Both the position numbers and the translations under genes were made by a program. A DNA stretch of 64,000 nt, taken from contig NW_027480543.1 in NCBI RefSeq assembly GCF_051401765.1, positions 868,001-932,000 of the forward strand, read 5' to 3'. Each line of letters begins with the position of its first letter. The stretch's first letter is position 1. The notes beneath the pieces are model-generated. The model saw only the letters and a program-made list of their open reading frames with translations, had not been told where the DNA came from and did not search any database. Positions 1 to 13,079 of this stretch are shown in pieces. Source of the stretch: Calliopsis andreniformis. Its lineage: Eukaryota > Arthropoda > Insecta > Hymenoptera > Andrenidae.

Positions 1-89
1 GGATTGAAGATTGAGGATTGAAAATTGAGTATTGAGGATTGAAGATTGAGGATTGAGGATTGAGGATTGAAGATAGAGGATTGAAGATT

Positions 90-2115
90 GAGTATTGAGG
101 ATTGAAGATTGAGGATTGAGGATTGAGGATTGAGGATGGAGGATGAGGGCTGAGGGTTGAGGATTGAGGTTTGAGGACTGAGGACTGAGGATTGAGGACT
201 GAGAATTGAGGATGAGGGCTGAGGGTCGGGGATTGAGGTTTGACGACAGAGGACTGAGGATTGAGGATTGAGAATTCAGGATTGTTGATAGAGGATTGAA
301 CATTGAGGATTGGGTACTGAGGATTGAAGAGTGAGGATTGAGGATTGAGGATTGAGTATTGAGGGTTGAGGATCTAGGATTGGAGATTGATTATTGAGGA
401 TTGAAGATTGGGGATTGAGGATTGAGGATTGAGGATCTAGGATTGGAGATTGATTATTGAGGATTGAAGATTGAGGATTGATGATTGAGGATTGAGAATT
501 GAGAGTTGAGGATGAGGACTGAGGGTTGAGGATTGAGGTTTGAGATATGAGGATTGAGGATTGAGGATTGAGGACAGAAGATTGAGTATTGAGAATTGAG
601 GATTGAGGATTGAGGATTGAGGATTGAGAATTGAGGATGAGGACTGAGGGTTGAGAATTGAGGTTTGAGAAATGAGGATTGAGGATTGAGGATTGAGGAT
701 TGAGGATTGAGGGTTGAGGATTGATGATTGGTTATTGAAGATTGAGTATTGATCACTGAGTATTGAGGATTGAGGATTGAGGATTGAGGATTGAAGATTG
801 AAGATTGAATATTGAGGTTTGAAGATTGAGGATTGAGGATTGAGGGTTGAGGATGGAGGATGAGGGCTGAGGGCTGAGGATTGAGGTTTGAGGACTGCGG
901 ACTGAGGATTGAGGATCGAGAGTTGAGGATTGAGGATTGAGAATTGAGGATTGATGATTGAGGGCTGAAGATTGAATATTGAGGATTGAAGATTGAGCAT
1001 TGATGATTAAGGAATGAGGATGGAGGATGAGGGCTGAGGGTTGAGGATTGAAGTTTGAGGACTGAGGACTGAGGATTGAGGATTGAGAATTGAAGATTGA
1101 GGATGGAGGATTGAGGATTGAAGATTGAATATTGAGGATTGAGGATTGAAGATTGAGGATTGAGGATTGAAGATTGAGGATTGAGGATTGAGGATTGAGG
1201 ACGAGGACTGAGGGTTGAATATTGATGATTGAGTTCTGAGGATTGAGGATTGAGGATTGAAAATTGAGGATTGGGGATTGAGGATTGAGGATTGAGGATT
1301 GAGGATTGAAGATTGGATATTGAGGATTGAAGATTGAGGATTGAGGATTGAGGATTGAGGATTGATGATTGAAGATTGTGTATTGAGAATTGAAGATTGA
1401 GGATTGAGGATTGAGGATTGAGGATTGAGGATTGAGGATTGAAGATTGAGGATTGGGGATTGAGGATTGGCGATTGAGGATCCAGTGTTGAGAATTGAGG
1501 ATTGATGGTTGAGTATTGAGGATTCATGGCTGAGGGCTGTGTGTTGAATATTGAGGGTTGAGGATTGAGGATTGAGGATTGAGGATTGAGGACTGAAGAT
1601 TGAGTATTGATGATTGAATATTGAGGATTGAGGATTGAGGTTTGAGGATTGAGGACGAGGACTGACGGTAGAGGATTGAGGTTTGAGGATTGAGAACTGA
1701 GGATTGAGGACTGAGGATTGAGGATTGAGGATTGAGCATTGAGGATTGAAGATTGAAGACAGGGGATTGAGGATTGAAGATTGAGAATTAAGGATTGAAG
1801 ATTGTGGATTGAGGATCTAGGATTGGAGATTGATTATTGAGGATTGAAGATTGAGGATTGAGGATTGAGGATTGAGGATTGAGAATTGAGAATGAGGACT
1901 GAGGGTTCAGGATTGGGGTTTGAGGAATGAGGATTGAGGGTTGAGGATTGAGGATTGAGGATTGAGGATTGAGGATTGAGGATTGAGGATTGAGGGTCTA
2001 GAATTGGAGATTGATTATTGAGGATTGAAGATTGAGGATTGACGATTGGGGATTGAGAATTGAGAATTGAGGATGAGGACTGAGGGTTGAGGATTGAGGT
2101 TTGAGAAATGAGGAT
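90..2115. repeat. Module also found at about 39.16-41.07 kb
   Basis: Rare variants here line up with the segment at 39.2-41.1 kb. GAATTC at 272 pairs with 39343 (offset 39071), the GAGATATG variant near 541 pairs with 39612 (39071), position 1021 pairs with 40078 (39057), and the GATCCAG variant near 1480 has its partner about 38,952 bp downstream. The steps in offset are 14 and 105 bp, both multiples of 7. Similarity fades after about 2,115. Confidence 0.75.
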
Positions 2116-2579
2116 TGAGGATTGATGATTGAGGATTGAGGATTGAGAGTTGTGGAAGAGGACTGAGGGTTGAGGATTGAGGTTTGAGAAATGAGGATTG
2201 AGGATTGAGGATTGAGGACAGAAGATTGAGTATTGAGAATTGAGGATTGAGGATTGAGGATTGAGGATTGAGAATTGAGGATGAGGACTGAGGGTTGAGA
2301 ATTGAGGTTTGAGAAATGAGGATTGAGGATTGAGGATTGAGGATTGAGGGTTGAGGATTGATGATTGGTCATTGAAGATTGAGTATTGATCACTGAGTAT
2401 TGAGGATTGAGGATTGAGGATTGAAGATTGAATATTGAGGGTTGAAGATTGAGGATTGAGGATTGAGGGTTGAGGATGGAGGATGAGGGCTGAGGGTTGA
2501 GGATTGAGGTTTGAGGACTGCGGACTGAGGATTTAGGATCGAGAGTTGAGGATTGAGGATTGAGGATTGAGGATTGAGG

Positions 2580-3585
2580 ATTGAGAATTGAGGATTGATG
2601 ATTGAGTGCTGAAGATTGAATATTGAGGATTGAAGATTGAGGATTGATGATTAAGGAATGAGGATGGAGGATGAGGGCTGAGGGTTGAGGATTGAAGTTC
2701 GAGGACTGAGGACTGAGGATTGAGGATTGAGAATAGAGGATTGAGGATGGAGGATTGAGGATTGAAAATTGAGAATTGAGGATTGAAGATTGAGGATTGA
2801 GGATTGACGATTGAGGATTGAGGATTGAAGATTGAGTATTGAGGATTGAAGATTGAGGATTGAGGATTGAGGATTGAGGATTGAGGATTGAAGATTGAGG
2901 ATTGAGGATTGAGGATTGAGGTTTGAGCATTGAGGATTGAAGATTGAATATTGAGGATTGAGGATTGAAGATTGAGGATTGATGATTGAGGATTGAGGAC
3001 GAGGACTGAGGGTTGAATATTGATGATTGAGGTCTGAGGATTGAGGATTGAGGATTGAAAATTGAGGATTGAGGATTGACGATTGAGGATTGAGGATTGA
3101 GGATTGAAGATTGGATATTGAGGATTGAAGATTGAGGATTGAGGATTGAGGATTGAGGAATGATGATTGAAGATTGTGTATTGAGAATTGAAGATTGAGG
3201 ATTGAGGATTGAGGATTGAGGATTGAGGATTGAGGATTGAAGATTGAGGATTGGGGATTGAGGATTGGCGATTGAGGATTGAGTATTGAGAATTGAGGAT
3301 TGATGGTTGAGTATTGAGGATTCATGGCTGAGGGCTGTGTGTTGAATATTGAGGGTTGAGGATTGAGGATTGAGGATTGAGGATTGAGGACTGAAGATTG
3401 AGTATTGATGATTGAATATTGAGGATTGAGGATTGAGGTTTGAGGATTGAGGACGAGGACTGACGGTAGAGGATTGAGGTTTGAGGATTGAGAACTGAGG
3501 ATTGAGGACCGAGGATTGAGGATTGAGGATTGAGCATTGAGGATTGAAGATTGAAGACTGGGGATTGAGGATTGAAGATTGAGGA
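2580..3585. repeat. Left-array module A, copy 1
   Basis: About 1 kb that recurs at 4,588-5,593 with a constant offset of 2008 bp. Shared rare variants include GAAGTTCGAGG, GAATAGAGG, a GGATATTG heptamer and a TTCATGGCTGAGG segment. Differences are scattered single substitutions, for example near 2607 and 3170. No gene is seen. Confidence 0.8.
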
Positions 3586-4590
3586 TTGAGGATTGAGGAT
3601 TGAGGATTGAGGGTGGAGGATGAGGGCTGAGGGTTGAGGTTTGTGGTTTGAGTATTGAATCCTGAGAATTCAGGATATTCTATTGAGTATTGAGAATTGA
3701 GGATTGATGGTTGAGTACTGAGGACTGAGGATTGAGGATTGAAGGTTGAGTATTGAGGATTCAGAATTGAGGTTTGTGGGCTGAGGATTGAGGATTGAAG
3801 ATTGAGTATTGAGGATTGAAGATTGAGGATTGAAGAATGAGGATTGAGGATTGAGGATTGAGTATTGAGGGTTGAGGATCTAGGATTGGAGATTGATTAT
3901 TGAGGATTGAACATTGGGGATTGAGGATTGAGGATTGAGGGTCTAGGATTGGAGATTGATTATTGAGGATTGATGATTGAGTATTGATGATTGTGGATTG
4001 TGGATTGAGAATTGAGCGTTGAGGATGAGGACTGAGGGTTGAGGATTGAGGTTTCAGAAATGAGGATTGTGGATTGAGGATTGAGGATTGAAGATTGAGT
4101 ATTGAGAATTGAGGATTGAGGATTGTGGATTGAGGATTGAGAATTGAGGATGAGGACTGAGGGTTGAGAATTGAGGTTTGAGAGATGAGGATTGAGGATT
4201 GAGGATTGAGGATTGAGGGTTGAGGATTGATGATTGGGTATTGAAGATTGAGTATTGATCACTGAGTATTGAGGATTGAGGATTGAGGATTGAGGATTGA
4301 GGATTGAAGATTGAATATTGAGGATTGAAGGTTGAGGATTGAGGATTGAGGGTTGAGAATGGAGGATGAGGGCTGAGGGTTGAGGATTGACGTTTGAGGA
4401 CTGAGGACTGAGGATTGAGGATCGAGAGTTGAGGATTGAGGATTGAGGATTGGGGATTGAGAATTGAGGATTGATGATTGAGGGCTGAAGATTGAATATT
4501 GAGGATTGAAGATTGAGGATTGATGATTAAGGATTGAGGATGGAGGATGAGGGCTGAGGATTGAGGATTGAGGATTGATGATTGAGGATT
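3570..4590. repeat. Left-array module B, copy 1
   Basis: Contains the hairpin landmark at 3659 and GATCTAGG/GATTATTG heptamers. It matches 5,822-6,842 at offset 2252 to about 4,590, where GAATTCAGG replaces GAATTGAGG and the copies part. Confidence 0.8.
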
Positions 4591-5593
4591 GAGAATTCAG
4601 GATTGATGATTGAGGGCTGAAGATTGAATATTGAGGATTGAAGATTGAGGATTGATGATTAAGGAATGAGGATGGAGGATGAGGGCTGAGGGTTGAGGAT
4701 TGAAGTTCGAGGACTGAGGACTGAGGATTGAGGATTGAGAATAGAGGATTGAGGATGGAGGATTGAGGATTGAAAATTGAGAATTGAGGATTGAAGATTG
4801 AGGATTGAGGATTGACGATTGAGGATTGAGGATTGAAGATTGAGTATTGAGGATTGAAGATTGAGGATTGAGGATTGAGGATTGAGGATTGAGGATTGAA
4901 GATTGAGGATTGAGGATTGAGGATTGAGGTTTGAGCATTGAGGATTGAAGATTGAATATTGAGGATTGAGGATTGAAGATTGAGGATTGATGATTGAGGA
5001 TTGAGGACGAGGACTGAGGGTTGAATATTGATGATTGAGGTCTGAGGATTGAGGATTGAGGATTGAAAATTGAGGATTGAGGATTGACGATTGAGGATTG
5101 AGGATTGAGGATTGAAGATTGGATATTGAGGATTGAAGATTGAGGATTGAGAATTGAGGATTGAGGATTGATGATTGAAGATTGTGTATTGAGAATTGAA
5201 GATTGAGGATTGAGGATTGAGGATTGAGGATTGAGGATTGAGGATTGAAGATTGAGGATTGGGGATTGAGGATTGGCGATTGAGGATTGAGTATTGAGAA
5301 TTGAGGATTGATGGTTGAGTATTGAGGATTCATGGCTGAGGGCTGTGTGTTGAATATTGAGGGTTGAGGATTGAGGATTGAGGATTGAGGATTGAGGACT
5401 GAAGATTGAGTATTGATGATTGAATATTGAGGATTGAGGATTGAGGTTTGAGGATTGAGGACGAGGACTGACGGTAGAGGATTGAGGTTTGAGGATTGAG
5501 AACTGAGGATTGAGGACCGAGGATTGAGGATTGAGGATTGAGCATTGAGGATTGAAGATTGAAGACTGGGGATTGAGGATTGAAGATTGAGAA
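4588..5593. repeat. Left-array module A, copy 2
   Basis: Copy of 2,580-3,585 at offset 2008. It is joined on its left to the end of module B copy 1 (about 4,590) and on its right runs into module B copy 2, giving an alternating A-B-A-B order. Confidence 0.8.
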
Positions 5594-6842
5594 TTAAGGA
5601 TTGAAGATTGTGGATTGATGATCTAGGATTGGAGATTGATTATTGAGGATTGAAGATTGAGGATTGAGGATTGAGGATTGAGGATTGAGAATTGAGAATG
5701 AGGACTGTGGGTTGAGGATTGAGGTTTGAGGAATGAGGATTGAGGGTTGAGGATTGAGGATTGAGGATTGAGGATTGAGGATTGAGGATTGAGGATTGGG
5801 GATTGAATATTGAGTACTGAGGATTGAAGATTGAGGATTGAGGATTGAGGATTGAGGATTGAGGGTGGAGGATGAGGGCTGGGGGTTGAGGTTTGAGGTT
5901 TGAGTATTGAATCCTGAGAATTCAGGATATTCTATTGAGTATTGAGAATTGAGGATTGATGGTTGAGTACTGAGGACTGAGGATTGAGGATTGAAGGTTG
6001 AGTATTGAGGATTCAGAATTGAGGTTTGTGGGCTGAGGATTGAGGATTGAAGATTGAGTATTGAGGATTGAAGATTGAGGATTGAAGAATGAGGATTGAG
6101 GATTGAGGATTGAGTATTGAGGGTTGAGGATCTAGGATTGGAGATTGATTATTGAGGATTGAACATTGGGGATTGAGGATTGAGGATTGAGGGTCTAGGA
6201 TTGGAGATTGATTATTGAGGATTGATGATTGAGTATTGATGATTGTGGATTGTGGATTGAGAATTGAGCGTTGAGGATGAGGACTGAGGGTTGAGGATTG
6301 AGGTTTCAGAAATGAGGATTGTGGATTGAGGATTGAGGATTGAAGATTGAGTATTGAGAATTGAGGATTGAGGATTGTGGATTGAGGATTGAGAATTGAG
6401 GATGAGGACTGAGGGTTGAGAATTGAGGTTTGAGAGATGAGGATTGAGGATTGAGGATTGAGGATTGAGGGTTGAGGATTGATGATTGGGTATTGAAGAT
6501 TGAGTATTGATCACTGAGTATTGAGGATTGAGGATTGAGGATTGAGGATTGAGGATTGAAGATTGAATATTGAGGATTGAAGGTTGAGGATTGAGGATTG
6601 AGGGTTGAGAATGGAGGATGAGGGCTGAGGGTTGAGGATTGAGGTTTGAGGACTGAGGACTGAGGATTGAGGATCGAGAGTTGAGGATTGAGGATTGAGG
6701 ATTGGGGATTGAGAATTGAGGATTGATGATTGAGGGCTGAAGATTGAATATTGAGGATTGAAGATTGAGGATTGATGATTAAGGATTGAGGATGGAGGAT
6801 GAGGGCTGAGGATTGAGGATTGAGGATTGATGATTGAGGATT
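5535..6842. repeat. Left-array module B, copy 2
   Basis: Matches copy 1 at offset 2252 (from about 5,822) and copy 3 at offset 1889 (from about 5,535 to 6,808). The hairpin is at 5911. Nearly all rare variants are kept across 1.27 kb against copy 3, so that exchange is recent. Confidence 0.82.
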
Positions 6843-6930
6843 GCGAATTGAGGATTGAAGATTGAAGATTGAGGATTGGGTATTGAGGATTGTAGAATGA
6901 GGATTGAGGATTGAGGATTGAGGATTGAGG

Positions 6931-7110
6931 ATTGAAAATTGAATATTGAGGATTGAAGATTGAGGATTGAGGATTGAGGAATGAGGATTGAGGATTGAGA
7001 ATTGAGGATGAGGACTGAGGATTGAAAATTGAATATTGAGGATTGAAGATTGAGGATTGAGGATTGAGGAATGAGGATTGAGGATTGAGAATTGAGGATG
7101 AGGACTGAGG
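6931..7110. repeat. Perfect 90-bp tandem duplication
   Basis: Bases 6931-7020 and 7021-7110 are identical at all 90 positions by direct reading. The unit is twelve heptamers plus one GATGAG 6-mer and begins ATTGAAAATTGAATATTG. It is a very young local duplication inside diverged sequence. Confidence 0.95.
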
Positions 7111-7423
7111 GATGAGAATTGAGGTTTGAGAAATGAGGATTGAGGATTGAGGATTGAGGATTGAGGGTTGAGGATTGATGATTGGTTATTGAAGATTGAG
7201 TATTGATCACTGAGTATTGAGGATTGAGGATTGAGGATTGAGGATTGAAGATTGAGGATTGAAAATTGAGTATTGAGGATTGAAGATTGAGGATTGATGG
7301 TTGAGTACTGAGGACTGAGGATTGACGACTGAAGGTTGAGTATTGACGATTCAGAATTGAGGTTTGAGGACTGAGGATTGAGGATTGAAGATTGAGTATT
7401 GAGGATTGAAGATTGAAGATTGA

Positions 7424-8697
7424 GGATTGAGCATTGAGGATTGAAGATTGAAGACTGGGGATTGAGGATTGAAGATTGAGAATTAAGGATTGAAGATTGT
7501 GGATTGATGATCTAGGATTGGAGATTGATTATTGAGGATTGAAGATTGAGGATTGAGGATTGAGGATTGAGGATTGAGAATTGAGAATGAGGACTGTGGG
7601 TTGAGGATTGAGGTTTGAGGAATGAGGATTGAGGGTTGAGGATTGAGGATTGAGGATTGAGGATTGAGGATTGAGGATTGAGGATTGGGGATTGAATATT
7701 GAGTACTGAGGATTGAAGATTGAGGATTGAGGATTGAGGATTGAGGATTGAGGGTGGAGGATGAGGGCTGAGGGTTGAGGTTTGAGGTTTGAGTATTGAA
7801 TCCTGAGAATTCAGGATATTCTATTGAGTATTGAGAATTGAGGATTGATGGTTGAGTACTGAGGACTGAGGATTGAGGATTGAAGGTTGAGTATTGAGGA
7901 TTCAGAATTGAGGTTTGTGGGCTGAGGATTGAGGATTGACGATTGAGTATTGAGGATTGAAGATTGAGGATTGAAGAATGAGGATTGAGGATTGAGGATT
8001 GAGTATTGAGGGTTGAGGATCTAGGATTGGAGATTGATTATTGAGGATTGAACATTGGGGATTGAGGATTGAGGATTGAGGGTCTAGGATTGGAGATTGA
8101 TTATTGAGGATTGATGATTGAGTATTGATGATTGTGGATTGTGGATTGAGAATTGAGCGTTGAGGATGAGGACTGAGGGTTGAGGATTGAGGTTTCAGAA
8201 ATGAGGATTGTGGATTGAGGATTGAGGATTGAAGATTGAGTATTGAGAATTGAGGATTGAGGATTGTGGATTGAGGATTGAGAATTGAGGATGAGGACTG
8301 AGGGTTGAGAATTGAGGTTTGAGAGATGAGGATTGAGGATTGAGGATTGAGGATTGAGGGTTGAGGATTGATGATTGGGTATTGAAGATTGAGTATTGAT
8401 CACTGAGTATTGAGGATTGAGGATTGAGGATTGAGGATTGAGGATTGAAGATTGAATATTGAGGATTGAAGGTTGAGGATTGAGGATTGAGGGTTGAGAA
8501 TGGAGGATGAGGGCTGAGGGTTGAGGATTGAGGTTTGAGGACTGAGGACTGAGGATTGAGGATCGAGAGTTGAGGATTGAGGATTGAGGATTGGGGATTG
8601 AGAATTGAGGATTGATGATTGAGGGCTGAAGATTGAATATTGAGGATTGAAGATTGAGGATTGATGATTAAGGATTGAGGATGGAGGATGAGGGCTG
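7424..8697. repeat. Left-array module B, copy 3
   Basis: Copy of 5,535-6,808 at offset 1889, with the hairpin at 7800. It departs after GGGCTGAG near 8,699, where AGTTGAGG replaces GATTGAGG. Confidence 0.82.
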
Positions 8698-9010
8698 AGA
8701 GTTGAGGATTGAGGTTTGAGGACTGAGGACTGAGGACTGAGGATTGAGAATTGAGGATTGAGGGTTGAGGATTGAATATTGAGGATTGGGTATTGAGGAT
8801 TGAAGAATGAGGATTGAGGATTGAGGATTGAGGATTGAGGATTGAAGATTGAGTATTGAGGATTGAAGGTTGACGATTGAGGATTGAGGATTGAGGATTG
8901 AGGATTGAGGATTGAGGATTGAGGATTGAGGATTGAGGATTGAAGATTGAGGATTGAAAATTGAGTATTGAGGATTGAAGATTGAGGATTGAGGATTGAG
9001 GATTGAAGAT
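8698..9010. repeat. Heptamer connector between modules B and C
   Basis: Degenerate heptamers with a long perfect run at about 8,876-8,940. I see no landmark, gene or other structure here. Confidence 0.7.
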
Positions 9011-10000
9011 AGAGGATTGAAGCTTGAGTATTGATGATTGAATATTGAGGATTGAGGATTGAGGTTTAAGGATTGAGGACGAGGACTGACGGTAGAGGAT
9101 TGAGGTTTGAGGATTGAGGACTGAGGATTGAGGACTGAGGATTGAGGATTGAGGATTGAGCATTGAGGATTGAAGATTGAAGACTGGGGATTGAGGATTG
9201 AAGGTTGAGAATTAAGGATTGAAGATTGTGGATTGAGGATCTAGAATTGGAGATTGATTATTGAGGATTGAAGATTGAGGATTGAGGATTGAGGATTGAG
9301 GATTGAGAATTGAGAATGAGGACTGAGGGTTGAGGATTGAGGCTTGAGGAATGAGGATTGAGGGTTGAGGATTGAGGATTGAGGATTGAGGAATGAGGAT
9401 TGAGGATTGAGGATTGGGGATTGAATATTGAGTACTGAGGATTGAAGATTGAGGATTGAGGATTGAGGATTGAGGATGGAGGATGAGGGCTGAGGGTTGA
9501 GGTTTGAGGTTTGAGTATTGAATCCTGAGAATTCAGGATATTCTGTTGAGTATTGAGAATTGGGGATTGATGGTTGAGTACTGAGGACTGAGGATTGAGG
9601 ATTGAAGGTTGAGTATTGAGGATTCAGAGTTGAGGTTTGTGGGCTGAGGATTGAGGATTGAAGATTGAGTATTGAGGATTGAAGACTGAGGATTGAGGAT
9701 TGAGGATTGAGGATGATGTCTGAGGGTTGAGGATTGAGGTTTGAGGACTGAGGTCTGAGGATTGAGGACTGAGAATTGAGGATGAGGGCTGAGGGTCGGG
9801 GATTGAGGTGTGACGACAGAGGGCTGAGGATTGGGGATTGTGAATTCAGGATTGTTGATAGAGGATTGAATATTGAGGATTGGGTATTGAGGATTGAAGA
9901 ATGAGGATTGAGGATTGAGGATTGAGTATTGAGGGTTGAGGATCTAGGATTAGAGATTGATTATTGAGGATTGGAGATTGGGGATTGAGGATTGAGGATT
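9010..10000. repeat. Module C, copy 1
   Basis: Matches 11,540-12,530 at offset 2530. Shared markers are a GAGGTTTAAGG heptamer at 9061, the ACGGTAGAGG segment, the hairpin at 9522, and TGTGAATTCAGG at 9840 followed by TTGTTGATAG. Confidence 0.8.
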
Positions 10001-11085
10001 GAGGGTCTAGGATTGGAGATTGATTATTGAGGATTGAAGATTGAGGATTGATGATTGAGGATTGAGAATTGAGAGTTGGGGATGAGGACTGACGGTTGAG
10101 GATTGAGGTTTGAGAAATGAGGATTGAGGATTGAGGATTGAGGACAGAAGATTGATTATTGAGAATTGAGGATTGAGGATTGAGGATTGAGGATTGAGAA
10201 TTGAGGATGAGGACTGAGGGTTGAGAATTGAGGTTTGAGAAATGAGGATTGAGGATTGAGGATTGAGGATCGAGGGTTGAGGATTGATGATTGGTTATTG
10301 AAGATTGAGTATTGATCACTGAGTATTGAGGATTGAGGATTGAGGATTGAGGATTGAGTCTTGAGGATTGAGGATTGAGGATTGAGTATTGAGGGTTGAG
10401 GATCTAGGATTGGAGATTGATTATTGAGGATTGAAGATTGGGGATTGAGGATTGAGGATTGAGGATTGAGTATTGAGGGTTGAGGATCTAGGATTGGAGA
10501 TTGATTATTGAGGATTGAAGATTGGGGATTGAGGATTGAGGATTGAGGATCTAGGATTGGAGATTGATTATTGAGGATTGAAGATTGAGGATTGATGATT
10601 GTGGATTGTGGATTGAGAATTGAGAGTTGAGGATGAGGACCGAGGGTTGAGGATTGAGGTTTCAGAAATGAGGATTGAGGATTGAAGATTGAGGATTGAA
10701 GATTGAGTATTGAGAATTGAGGATTGAGGATTGTGGATTGAGGACTGAGAATTGAGGATGAGGGCTGAGGGTTGAGAATTGAGGTTTGAGAGATGAGGAT
10801 TGATGATTGAGGATTGAGGATTGAGGGTTGAGGATTGATGATTGGGTATTGAAGATTGAGTATTGGTCACTGAGTATTGAGGATTGAGGATTGAGAATTG
10901 AGGATTGAAGATTGAATATTGAGGATTGAAGGTTGAGAATTGAGGATTGAGGGTTGAGTGTGGAGGATGAGGGCTGAGGGTTGAGGATTGAGGTTTGAGG
11001 ACTGAGGACTGAGGATTGAGGATCGAGAGTTGAGGATTGAGGATTGAGGATTGAGGATTGAGGATTGAGAATTGAGGATTGATGA
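10000..11085. repeat. Mixed module with an 84-bp tandem repeat
   Basis: Holds three closely spaced GATCTAGG segments (near 10,400, 10,484 and 10,548). Bases 10384-10467 and 10468-10551 are an 84-bp (12-heptamer) direct repeat, identical apart from the last base. The rest is ordinary heptamer sequence with GATCACTG and GTTTCAGAAATG variants. Confidence 0.75.
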
Positions 11086-12530
11086 TTGAGGGCTGAAGAT
11101 TGAATATTGAGGATTGAAGATTGAGGATTGATGATTAAGGATAGAGGATGGAGGATGAGGGCTGAGGTTTGAGGATTGAAGTTCGAGGACTGAGGACTGA
11201 GGATTGAGGATTGAGAATTGAGGATTGAGGATTGAGTATTGAGGATTGAAAATTGAGTATTGACGATTGAAGATTGAGGATTGAGGATTGACGATTGAGG
11301 ATTGAGGATTGAGGATTGAGGATTGAGGATTGAGGATTGAAGATTGAAGATTGAGGATTGAGGATTGAGGATTGAGGATTGAGGATTGAGGATTGAAGAT
11401 TGAGCATTGGGGATTGAGGATTGGCGATTGAGGATTGAGTATTGAGAATTGAGAATTGATGGTTGAGTATTGAGGATTCATGGCTGAGGGCAGTGTGTTG
11501 AATATTGAGGGTTGAGGATTGAGGATTGAGGATTGAGGATTGAGGATTGAAGATTGAGTATTGATGATTGAATATTGAGGATTGAGGATTGAGGTTTAAG
11601 GATTGAGGACGAGGACTGACGGTAGAGGATTGAGGTTTGAGGATTGAGGACTGAGGATTGAGGACTGAGGATTGAGGATTGAGGATTGAGCATTGAGGAT
11701 TGAAGATTGAGGACTGGGGATTGAGGATTGAAGGTTGAGAATTAAGGATTGAAGATTGTGGATTGAGGATCTAGAATTGGAGATTGATTATTGAGGATTG
11801 AAGATTGAGGATTGAGGATTGAGGATTGAGGATTGAGAATTGAGAATGAGGACTGAGGGTTGAGGATTGAGGTTTGAGGAATGAGGATTGAGGGTTGAGG
11901 ATTGAGGATTGAGGATTGAGGAATGAGGATTGAGGATTGAGGATTGGGGATTGAATATTGAGTACTGAGGATTGAAGATTGAGGATTGAGGATTGAGGAT
12001 TGAGGATGGAGGATGAGGGCTGAGGGTTGAGGTTTGAGGTTTGAGTATTGAATCCTGAGAATTCAGGATATTCTGTTGAGTATTGAGAATTGGGGATTGA
12101 TGGTTGAGTACTGAGGACTGAGGATTGAGGATTGAAGGTTGAGTATTGAGGATTCAGAGTTGAGGTTTGTGGACTGAGGATTGAGGATTGAAGATTGAGT
12201 ATTGAGGATTGAAGACTGAGGATTGAGGATTGAGGATTGAGGATGATGTCTGAGGGTTGAGGATTGAGGTTTGAGGACTGAGGTCTGAGGATTGAGGACT
12301 GAGAATTGAGGATGAGGGCTGAGGGTCGGGGATTGAGGTGTGACGACAGAGGACTGAGGATTGGGGATTGTGAATTCAGGATTGTTGATAGAGGATTGAA
12401 TATTGAGGATTGGGTATTGAGGATTGAAGAATGAGGATTGAGGATTGAGGATTGAGTATTGAGGGTTGAGGATCTAGGATTAGAGATTGATTATTGAGGA
12501 TTGGAGATTGGGGATTGAGGATTGAGGATT
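11085..12530. repeat. Module C, copy 2
   Basis: Matches copy 1 (offset 2530, from about 11,540) and copy 3 at 15,885-17,330 (offset 4800, becoming 4807 after one extra heptamer near 17,041). The hairpin is at 12052. Confidence 0.8.
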
Positions 12531-13075
12531 GAGGATTGAGGATGGAGGATGAGGGCTGAGGGTTGAGGTTTGAGGTTTGAGTATTGAATCCTGAGAATTC
12601 AGGATATTCTATTGAGTATTGAGAATTGGGGATTGATGGTTGAGTACTGAGGACTGAGGATTGAGGATTGAAGGTTGAGTATTGAGGATTCAGAATTGAG
12701 GTTTGTGGGCTGAGGATTGAGGATTGAAGATTGAGTATTGAGGATTGAAGATTGAGGATTGAGGATTGAGGATTGAGGATTGAGGATGATGTCTGAGGGT
12801 TGAGGATTGAGGTTTGAGGACTGAGGACTGAGGATTGAGGACTGAGAATTGAGGATGAGGGCTGAGGGTCGGGGATTGAGGTTTGACGACAGAGGACTGA
12901 GGATTGAGGATTGAGAATTCAGGATTGTTGATAGAGGATTGAATATTGAGGATTGGGTATTGAGGATTGAAGAATGAGGATTGAGGATTGAGGATTGAGT
13001 ATTGTGGGTTGAGGATCTAGGATTAGAGATTGATTATTGAGGATTGAAGATTGGCGATTGAAGATTGAGGATTGA
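11995..13075. repeat. Tandem duplication of about 0.54 kb
   Basis: The segment from about 11,995 to 12,530 is repeated immediately at 12,531-13,075. The offset is 536 bp at the hairpin pair (12052 and 12588) and 543 bp after an added heptamer near 12,780. EcoRI sites at 12372 and 12915 are the same pair at offset 543. Confidence 0.8.
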
Positions 13076-13079
13076 GGAT

